From NCBI RefSeq assembly GCF_000182565.1, contig NW_015971543.1, positions 717,397 to 781,396 on the forward strand: a DNA stretch of 64,000 nt, read 5' to 3'. Under the pieces are notes generated by a model. That model saw only the letters and a list, made by a program, of their open reading frames with translations, did no database searches and was not told the DNA's origin. The DNA comes from Spizellomyces punctatus DAOM BR117 (lineage: Eukaryota; Chytridiomycota; Chytridiomycetes; Spizellomycetales; Spizellomycetaceae). Below are positions 55,139 to 64,000 of this stretch, piece by piece. Each line of letters opens with the position of its first letter. The stretch's first letter is position 1. The position numbers and the translations under genes are program-made.

Positions 55139-55285
55139 AAAAGCAGCAGTGTCAACTGGTACAGTAGAAAGCAACCTGCAGCTAGTCTCTGTTTCAGTAG
55201 AATTTTAGTACAGGGCAGTTTGCTAAGCTACCATAGATGTTACCTGGTTCAGAACACCTTTAAGTTAGGACATCTAGCAAGGCAG
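55139..55285 (+). mobile_element. Decayed Copia RNase H fragment
   Basis: Just after the 3' LTR a plus-strand frame reads 'SSSVNWYSRKQPAASLCFS' and then 'CYLVQNTFKLGHLARQ'. It parallels the RNase H segment of the intact element (SSTVSWQSKRQP, then WFRTLLGKLGHQQS). It is a third, heavily mutated copy. Confidence 0.6.
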
Positions 55286-56432
55286 TAACTTCAATATAGT
55301 AGGAATATTTGTGTCTATTAGAGAACTACTTAAAAAATTATAAGCTTATTATTATTATCAAGGGCTTCTTTTTAATGAGACATGGCACAGCACCATGACT
55401 AACTACATTAATCTGGTTAGATCATTGGTTACTGACTGTTGTCACAGCAACCCTGCAATTATTGCATTGTGTGAAGTAAGTGCTGTAATTAATTGATACC
55501 CACAACCTTTGTGGATTGATGCACTGAGATGCATATTTGCCAATATTTTCACTATACAGAACAAGTAAATATTTAGGCTGTATAACACTGGTATAATGCC
55601 TATTGTTACAGCCTAAATATGTAAAGATAATTGCCATATGTCTATAAAAGGGGACAATGCCATTGTACCCATTTCTAACATGCAAGCAGCTAGATACCAA
55701 TCCCCTTAACTATATCTATCTATCATAATAGTGCATCACCAGTTACCAGTAACTGTAGCCTGCAGAGTCTAGTAACCACATGGCTTGAACTGTGAGCCCT
55801 GTACATTGAACCAATTGCTGCAAGGTTATTACATTCTTAGAACTATTTTAGTCTTATTTTTAGGTTACTAGCAGCTAATTTATTTAAGTTTCTATCTTTT
55901 AATATATCTGCTATAATCAATAAATTCTAAAATTTCTGAGTTAGTACTAAACTATGGCTAATACACACCTTACAGCAACTCTTGAGGCACTTATTTATTG
56001 AGCATTTAAACATCACTGGCTAGTACCAGCAGAAAGAGCAGCAGAAAGGCTATATACTTATCACCCCCTAGGAGTAACTAAATATTTTAGCTATGGAACT
56101 AGCTTTAACAGCTACTGTACTTATTTGGACACAGCCAATATAAATCAAAACCAATAAATATATATACTAATATACAGAAAGTAATCAGAAGATTAAGTAG
56201 CTACCCTGAGTGGTGTATGGTAATGTCCACAAGATCTTGGGATTATTCCTTGGAGTCTGCTTAAGACTGTGCAAATTTATTGTTAGTTTGCAGCATAAAT
56301 ATATCACCTAGCAGCACCTTTAATAACTGTCTAAATACTGTATTATTTACAATTTTTCCATGAAGGACTATTATATATAGATGATTTAAAGTGATTGTTT
56401 ACAAGAATGTTCCACCTCTGGCAACAACTCCA
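55286..56432. other. AT-rich gene-free flank
   Basis: Strongly AT-rich sequence with short runs such as TATCTATC near 55710 and no coding signal. It may be older transposon debris. It ends abruptly at the stop codon of the channel gene. Confidence 0.45.
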
Positions 56433-59400
56433 TTATATTTTCTTTTTGGATACTGGTGTGAGAACATATACCAGGTCACTTGATTTTAATATGATGCTTG
56501 GGAGTGGGTTGGTAAACACAAAGGGCAGCCGGTTTCCTAATTTGGGGTCATCTGTGTCTCGTAGTAATGCAATTGGAATCACACCTTGATTGAGTGCAAA
56601 CTCGCGATACAGAACGGAAAATGGCTGATGCTGAAAACAAAAGGTTCTGTTAATGTCACGGCATAGATGCAAAGAAGAGAGTCAACTGACCTCATACTCA
56701 GAAGGTACCGGTACGCAGCATAGGTAGGATGGGTCAACGCCCAGAAGCTTATCCATATCAACGTCGTGCTACATTTTGAAGCAGGTTAGTATTTTTGTTT
56801 CTATAATGGTCGCACGCTCTTCCACACACCTTGTATCGAACGCCACACAGCAGCCTGAAAACATCAAGCACGGCTGAGTTGTAAAATGTTTCAAAGAGAA
56901 TCGCATCTAACATGCTGGCTGCCACAACACGGCCTGATGCATATATTGGTGCGTACAGGTAACTGTCAACGCCCGCATCAGATTGATACGCGACTGATTT
57001 ACGCTGTGCATCCTTCAAGCGGTGCTTTTTCTTGGATGCTCTCTTCGCAGTGGGTGGTAGAAATTTGATGTGGCCACGCTTCACTACCGGGAGATAAGCA
57101 CTAACTGATTGACGCGTCAGAGAGATTTCACAGAGGATACTTACACAGTTCTACAACAACAAACTTCCGATGGCCCGTTCGCCGGAAAAGGTTATGAATC
57201 ATATGGCTCACCATTCTATAGAATCCCGCAGGTAAATAGGTACATGAAACCATACCGTTAGGGTGAGTATACTCAGCATTGCTTACATGGCAGCGCTGTC
57301 AGCAAAGGTCTCATCCTGAGATTGGTCAGCATCTTGATTTTTCCGATGCATGCTCACAATGAGGACTTTCTCCGCTCCCACAATGCCAGCGCGCTGAAGG
57401 TCGGCTTTTCTTCGCGGGTCCCCGATCATGATGTGAAGATCCGGAAACTCCGAAAGCGCACGAAATTGTTCACGACTCGGTAGATGAGGGCAAAGAAGAA
57501 GGACGGTTTTGAATTCATCCTCAGTCAGATGGGCGGACCGCAGCGTGCACATGAGGCGGAAAAGGGCGTAGTCGTTGGAGCAAACAAGTAGGTGCTTACG
57601 CATCGTCGAGGCATCCTCTATCAGACATTCATCTGGCGATGTCATCGGGTTTCGCAACAGAAGGCAGATGCCCACTGGAACAAAGATAGACATTGGCATC
57701 ATGTTCCTCGAAATTATATAGAAAGCACTGGGTGGGCACGATAAAAGAAAAAAAAACTGTATAGAAACGATACCTTTTATATCACTAAATGGAGGATGGG
57801 GGGTTCCAATCCTCAGCTGCCCGTTGCCTATCATGGGAAATCCCGCGGCGGTGCTGCAATCCTGCACACTTTGTGCGGTTCAATGCCAATGCTTAGGATA
57901 TCACAAGAATGTAAATTCCAGGTTCTCACCGAGTAGCAGTGAACGTTCCCCGTCGCACAATACCCGGCTGCATGCGAAATTCAGATGCTCTCGATTGCAA
58001 GTTGCGTAGGGATCTTTCATACTGTGATGGTGTCTGGCGCAAAAGCTACTCAGAACAACGGCACACAATCCTCACACCAGAGTCACTTTTCTCACCAATG
58101 TTTCTATAGCACTGACATCCTCCTGTGAAGGCAGATTCCACCATTAGACCTCCTTCGAATGATTTTCAAATGTGGCACTCCAGACTGTTACCTGTCGTTG
58201 TGCGATGTATAAACACTGATCAAATTGCCCAAGAAGATAGCTTGAACCGGGGTTTAACATCAAGTGATAATCACCGCGACTTTTTATCACCACTTTCACA
58301 GCAAAAAGAATGACTTGATATTGATGGAAGATATACCAGGAGACATCCGTGAACCGCTTTCCAACAAAGGCGGAGTTAACCGCAGTGCTGTAATACTCGT
58401 TCCCACATCCGTCTCCTGTGAACGACTGCAGATCAGCCCGCGGCTCAAAGTATGATAGCAGTGTATATCCCTGACCATATTGGGCCTTCCACTAGAGAAG
58501 TCATGATGTAAGATTCAGTTAACAAGCGAATGCCATAAACCATAATTGAGCGAAACGTACCGGCTCGTCGTATTGGCTCATCGGAGCGGTCTGTTGAAGA
58601 AGCTAACACGGCGAATAAATTGTGTGTTGATGGAAGTTATCATGTACATCAGAGATTCATACATTTAAGAGTAAACTGCTTGCCCCTCGATACAGACAGC
58701 TATATCCGAGCAGCATCTACGAAAGAGTCAATACAAACAGTGAATTACGTGCAGGAAAACAACAGACCTGCTTCAGGTCTTCAACGCATACAGCTACAAA
58801 GTAAGTAGTTTAACATACAGATAGAACCATCAAGGCGTCCAGAACAGTTCCTACCTGCATTTGTCGTGTGTTCTTGAAAGCTTTCAGTTTCAGGGAGAAG
58901 GTTATACACATACAGTGGCGTGAGGGGTGCATAGTCATCGAAAGCCCATGCCCGCAATGTATTGTGGTCGTCCTCCACTGAGGGATCACTCGCGCTGCGG
59001 TCTAAAAGTTTTCTGGTGAGCGCACGGTACGGTGGTGTCTGAGATGGGTGGCTCGTACCAGCAATAATGAAGGCAGCAGACGCATATCTATCATTGTTTC
59101 ACTGTTAGAACGTTGTTCCATCGGCCTCGTGGGAACAACTTACTGTATTTGAACCCGCTTCATATCCTCTACATCCTAGAAACAGGCGTTGGCCCGTGAA
59201 ACAGCATCTCACTCGCACAACCGAAGGGCACTTACCAACGCAGATCCTTGCAGATATGAAACGCGGTGTTGAAAAGGTGACTGACTGAGAACAGCCTTTA
59301 CTGCTAGAGACGGGGGCGTCCGTGCAAGGAATACGATTTTCATTTGCTGTGCAGGATCCTGAATGACTTCCGTTAGCCTTGTCATGTTGGGACTATGCCC

Positions 59401-61509
59401 GGTTATAAAAGTGAGGGAATTTCATACCCGGTGTAGGAATGCATTCAGAACGTCCATGACCTTCAGTGCATTGTCAAAGAGCCCAACAATCACAACCTTA
59501 ATGTGAACCATGTGAGATGTCTGGGTCTGATGGCGTTCATCATTACAAGCGCCATACAAATGGATGAGATCCTGCTCGGAACAGAAAAGACGCGGAAAGT
59601 GAACAAAAAGGACAAATGTAACGCGCTAGCGTATGTGCAGCACAGGTATACGAATCTACCTCGTTGATATGTTCCCCCTCCTGCAGAGCGGAGTTTGAAC
59701 GTTTCCACCTGCCCATAAACTTATTCATTCAGTTTATCAGGCTATAAGTATGCACTTTATCGGAACCTACCGTACGAGCGATTAAGCCGGGGAGAATGCT
59801 TATCGCCAACATGATTAATACAAGGACGACGATTTGACCAGGGATTGAGGTGGGCGAGATATCCCCATAGCCGACGGTACTGGTAGTGATGACTTTCCGC
59901 GAGTGGTAGAGACAGTTACAACCAGTTCAGACAACAATGGGCATTATGGAATCAGTGAACGTACCAATAAAATATAGTGCCTGCATCAGCGAGATGTTGC
60001 GGGATTCTTCATTGGGTGCAAAACGATTCTCACAATACTGAATATGGTTAATTGATCGCCCATCAAATGCTACATTGTACGTCACACTCACTTGAAATGC
60101 ACACAGAGCGACATACAACAAGACCATGATAGTTGATATAAGCACTATTAAACGGTCAGTATAGGTATCCACCTGAAGATGCCTGTATCTCAGTATATCA
60201 CCAAACCAGTAGCTGTGCATGCATCTGATCTAAGACTCGTACTCACATTAAGTACCGGCCAAGTTCCATGCAACCTCAGGACGCTCTTTACTCTCGAGAT
60301 GACAATTATTGCTCGGAAAAAGTACGGTATATCTTGAAGCCAGGAAGAATTAGGAAAGGTCAGAAGGGTAGCATACAGGCACCTGTCGTACAAATAAGTT
60401 TTCCGTTATCGGGGACGTTTGCCAAGACAACAAAAGGTACACAAAGTATTAAATCGAGGGCCGTCCGATAATTCAATAAAGCTTGTCGCTTAGAGTCTGC
60501 CTAATGTTTTGATTGGATTAGCCTCAATCTTCTGAAGGGGGAACCAACGCATCACATACAAAAAGGATCTTCGTAAACAAGGACGCGAGAATGTAGACGG
60601 AGAACGCGAAGCATGTGTAAAATATTGCCGGCGGACGCTAAGAAATGGGCATGAATTCTGATAGTTTACATTAAGAAGTTACGATAAACTTACGGCTACG
60701 TATAACCAGGCCGGCTTCAAATGACTGATTTCGCTACTTGAACCCAAATTCCATTGAAGCTCAACCAGATACATAATACAAAAGCACACATCGACAACAA
60801 GATCCAAGAGAATCTACGGCATGATGAATGAATTTGTCGACTTGGTAATAAAAGCGGTGCTGCAATACTTACAAACAGCACGAGACGATCGTTTGTTTGA
60901 AGAAATCTGATGAGGTATTCATGAGACTCCTTCGCAATAAAAAGAGAAAAGAGGCCCTCAAGGAGGAAGTGCGGTCGATGAGGATTTTCCCTGGAGTTGA
61001 TCTCTGTTACGTTCATAGCTAATTGAGCTTTCACACCCCTGGCATACCTCTCTTGAGTCCGTTGTATACGATAGGACTCCCTAATATCATCGTAGCTCGT
61101 CTCAATGACCCCTAAGTATCGTCCTGCCAGAAAATATTACGATATGTGGATGTATATTATCGTAGGACGTCATATCCTTACGTCTCCATTTCACCAAAGG
61201 GGATTTGTGGAGTGTTTTCACTTCTTGTGCATTTTCGTCTAAAGTGTCAATGATGTCACGTCGTCCGCCGTGGCGTCGAGTGAGACCCAGTTCATGTACA
61301 TCCAAGTTTCTTCGGTTTTCAAGGTCCTCCCTGGAGTCATTGTCTCTGTGGTGAATGTGACCTATGTGCTCTCCGGCAGGCCGAAATTCAGATGCATGTG
61401 GCACATTATCCCTCTCTGCTATCGTCAACACATGAGTAGGAGATGAATTCTCAGCATCTCTACGGTGCGGCTGCTGCTGTAGGTCCTCCAACGAGACATG
61501 TGCGGGCAT
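56433..61509 (-). CDS. Slo2/KCNT-like potassium channel with RCK domains
   Basis: About two dozen short exons on the minus strand run from ATG 61509 to TAA at 56435-56433. The first 18 were traced in frame: 61509-61182, 61111-60873, 60813-60694, 60637-60560, 60500-60383, 60332-60247, 60172-60092, 60037-59965, 59892-59771, 59708-59652, 59526-59428, 59358-59236, 59175-59144, 59087-59059, 59001-58855, 58793-58768, 58590-58561, 58491-58192. After a polar 109-aa N-terminus come S1-S6, a weakly charged S4 ('FFRAIIVISRVKSVLRLHG') and the pore 'TTSTVGYGDISP'. The cytosolic part has RCK1 ('VSYLQGSAL', 'DDHNTLRAWAFDDYAPL', 'CGNEYYS') and RCK2 ('RKHLLVCSNDYALFRLM', 'LHIMIGDPRRKADLQRAGI'), ending in 'PFVFTNPLPSIILKSSDLVY'. 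The RCK1 wording matches Slo2 (sodium-activated) better than BK, and no Asp-rich calcium bowl is seen. Total size is roughly 1,150 aa; exons between 58190 and 57680 are less sure. Confidence 0.85.
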
Positions 61510-63343
61510 TAGTCCAGTCTTTGCAGTGCAAGTACAGTTTTTCCAAGACCCGGTCGTTGAGCAAAGAGTTGATGGACATGCCAGCCACGCGATTCAAGTG
61601 TGCAATGTGGATGGATTCAGCTGACGTTATCTATTAATGTTCCCATCAGATGTCTTGTCTGACACGAGAACGCACTGATCGCTCTCCAACGGTGCAGCCT
61701 CAATTGGAAATGTGTGATTCTACTTGTTACTTGTTTGGCCTTCCTCCCACAACCGTACTCGCATCATGTATCGAAAGGAAAGTTTTGCATTGTTGTCTAA
61801 CTTGTGCTTGACACGTTTTCAGGTCCTGAACAAATCTCAAAAGTGTTCATTCACTTCAATGGCTGGGGCGTCTTTGTCACGACTGGTGATGGATGTCCCT
61901 AGTGGGATCGAACCCCCTGGTTCTTGCATCGTTGACCCTGGGTTTCGTTGAGCGTTAGGCCAACTGCTCTCAGAGGTACCCGGAGTCGCCACTTTTGCAT
62001 TTGGTGCAAGGTTAACCTCCGTGAGTAGTCCATTACACCTTGGCCGATATGCATAAAGACCGCTTCCGCTGATTCATCCTCGCCTTATACGATAGCAGCA
62101 AGCGCCAGTTGCACTACTGTGACGCCCTCAAAGCGGCTGCGAAACCTAACGTGACGCCTACCAAAGTTATGTAATTCCCGTTGCTCCCAGGCTTCCCCTT
62201 ATTGCGGGTATCAAGGGAATGGGGTAGTGGAGTGTAGAGCTTTATCCAGCATGATAGCCCTAGGGAGTTAGACTTTGCGACTTTCCTGAGCATTGGCAGG
62301 TAAGTAAGTCTATGTAAAATCTCTTGCCCCAAATCAGCTCCGACGAGATCCATATGAATCCCGGACCCAGGTCTGCGGACCTGATTGCAAATATTGACTA
62401 ACACTCCCAAAAATACCTGCGCTTATTTACAATCAGGTCCACCCTTCACAATTGGTACCCCTAGTAGCCACTGCGAGAATATATGTTTCCGATCTAGTAA
62501 GTTCATTGGAGCCAATATACATCAAACCAAAGAACACTGATAATATTCTGGATCAGCCGACTCCGATTGACAGGTTCCCAAGTGCTGACATACCCCAAAA
62601 AAATAGCCAGTATAACTCCTACATGTCCGATAGCAGGGTGTATCGTAATTCCAACAGAATAACTTGGGGTGGCCTGAAATGCATGTGTTACTCACACATG
62701 ACTGAATGAACGACTACATGACCTTCGTTGTGCTGATGCCATACAGGATGCCATACACACATCTCAAAAGCCCTGCCCGGCTGCCTTTGTCTTACACATG
62801 GGCAATTATATATGGCAGTGTTCCATGTTAGATCTCATGGTGGTTTACAAATACTTGCCTGTAATCAGAATAAAGGACTTTTTACCGGGATATACACATA
62901 CTATAGTAAATGGAGAAGTATTTTCATAGGATATAAATAACAATAAACTGGATCATCTGTATTTGCCTTGTGTCTGATTCATTTTCAGGTCTTTTGTCAA
63001 GTGCGTTGCATGCACGGAGGGCTCAACCTGGCATTCGCTGTAAACAAAACAGCTTTTGTAGTGATCGTCAGCACATACCTGGTTCGATCACATATGCATT
63101 CGAATGCAGCTTACGCTATCCGAACTGTCAACTGTCGCCTGCGCGTTCCCACGTCGCCCCCAGCAGGAAGCTTTTCTGCCCATCAATTGGCGCTGTCCAA
63201 AACTCATTGCCTTTTACGTTTTGTTTGAAGTGTGGCAAGGCGTATAGTGCTGCTTGAGCCTTTATTTTGATCATCACCAGCTGACAAGAGGCCCTATTAT
63301 CTCACCTTCGATTTTACGCTTAACTTCTTCCCGTAGTGCGACC
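61510..63343. other. 1.8-kb intergenic region
   Basis: Divergent promoter space between the channel gene and the right-edge gene. Apart from the tRNA-like segment near 61.9 kb I see only short random frames. Confidence 0.45.
61896..61983 (-). tRNA. tRNA-like sequence, probably degenerate
   Basis: On the minus strand there is a D-arm (GAGC, loop AGTTGGCCTAAC, GCTC) and a T-loop GTTCGATCC, the A-box and B-box positions. The acceptor stem (TACCTCT with AGGGACA) has two mismatches, the T-stem has one, and 33 nt separate the D and T arms, about 10 too many. It could be a tRNA pseudogene, a tRNA with a small intron or a tRNA-derived SINE head. Confidence 0.3.
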
Positions 63344-64000
63344 ATGGCCATTGAGAATGGAAGGAAGAAGCGCATGCCCTGGGATACGCTGCTTTCTGAT
63401 AGTGAAGAAGATCACGCAGGCCTTATGCCAACCCCGCTCGGCGAGGCACGCTCAAGCGACAGAGAAGTAGCATCCGATCATTCGCAACGTGCCGAAAACA
63501 AGATGGAGACAGTTATCAACAAATTCAAAACCTTTGCTGAACAGGTTGCAACCCAGAAAAGCAGTTGGATTGCTGGCTATGCCTAACGTTCCTTTTTCCT
63601 ATAGTCCTCGTACAGTCCACATCCAGCGCTGAAGGATGATTACATTGGGGAGGGCGAATCCTATCGTAGCGGCAGTAACTAGTACGTGTCGTGCAAAGTT
63701 ATAACTCCTGCGGACAATGGCGGAATTCAGCTCACGTTGTTCTCGCCTGTGCTTAGTGTCCCCAAGTCAAGTCAGGGAGGATCGTTTGGTCATAGCAATA
63801 GCACGAATATCAGTGGAAGGGGGAAGACGTCCAATATTCGTCACACGTTTCCAACATTGCGAGGGGGGTTGACCAAACCTGTAACACTAGACCGGACCAA
63901 GTTCAAAAGAACCCTTCAGCAAAGAGCTCGGGATTTCGAGTTTACGGCACCCGGACCTACTACGGTCTGGCAAAATGGGGTGCCTGCACAGGATGTCCCT
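63344..64000 (+). CDS. Un-named protein, N-terminal part (runs off the window)
   Basis: Three exons (63344-63544, 63605-63681, 63757 to beyond 64000) stay in frame from an ATG in context GACCATGG. The second intron ends TGCTTAG; the first begins GTTGCA, has a CCTAAC branch and ends CTATAG. The 174 residues seen are polar: 'KKRMPWDTLLSDSEED', a short helix 'METVINKFKTFAEQ', a Ser/Gly-rich stretch and then 'LDRTKFKRTLQQRARDFEF'. I do not recognise a domain. It is divergent from the channel gene. Confidence 0.55.

Noticed and set aside
48499-55285. Plus-strand Copia element simply inserted into the minus-strand LTR
   Set aside because: The missing half of the older LTR is not found after the 3' LTR and there is no target duplication.
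56433-61509. BK (Slo1) calcium-activated channel
   Set aside because: First impression from the pore and RCK domains; the RCK1 wording, lack of an Asp-rich bowl and lack of an S0 segment favour Slo2.

Overview
The window looks like nuclear DNA of a fungus, most plausibly an early-diverging zoosporic (chytrid-like) lineage. Nearly every gene is split by short GT-AG introns (about 32-90 nt), many with CTAAC/CTRAC-type branch sites. Fungal families (NDT80/PhoG factor, DUF2408/CUB1 protein, endopolyphosphatase Ppn1, cobalamin-independent methionine synthase) sit beside genes usually missing from yeasts and moulds: a soluble-type (ADCY10-like) adenylyl cyclase, a Slo2/KCNT-like potassium channel, a TMEM214 homologue and an ASH1-like SET methyltransferase. 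The species assignment is inference. Exon structures were built by hand from splice sites, reading frame and remembered family motifs.

Layout: 1-6.1 kb, metabolic genes on the plus strand (beta-lactamase-fold hydrolase end, zinc-free MDR oxidoreductase, SDR, mitochondrial NAD-isocitrate dehydrogenase subunit). 6.7-13.0 kb, a 13-exon adenylyl cyclase of about 1,853 aa. 13.0-15.4 kb, no convincing gene. 15.4-23.3 kb, an unrecognised 450-aa protein, a 65-aa RING protein, endopolyphosphatase, a small Pro-rich ORF, a Stm1/SERBP1-like protein and a Tudor-domain protein. 23.6-33.5 kb, minus-strand TMEM214, DUF4336, methionine synthase and DUF2408 genes. 34.7-46.0 kb, plus-strand ASH1-like methyltransferase, BCKDK/PDK-family kinase, NDT80-like factor and zeta-crystallin-type quinone reductase.

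46.0-56.4 kb is an AT-rich retrotransposon island. It holds a decayed minus-strand Copia copy, then a plus-strand Copia element with both LTRs. That element contains a 100-N assembly gap flanked by an unmerged 550-bp duplication. It is also interrupted by a 550-bp solo LTR of another family with a perfect 5-bp target duplication. 56.4-61.5 kb is the minus-strand Slo2-like channel. A plus-strand gene of unknown function runs off the right edge.

There are no operons. Functional links are loose: central carbon and amino-acid metabolism (IDH, BCKDK/PDK kinase, Met6), signalling and excitability (cyclase, K+ channel), and chromatin or transcription (ASH1-like, Tudor, NDT80). CACGTG palindromes recur in the intergenic regions, including two close upstream of the endopolyphosphatase start.
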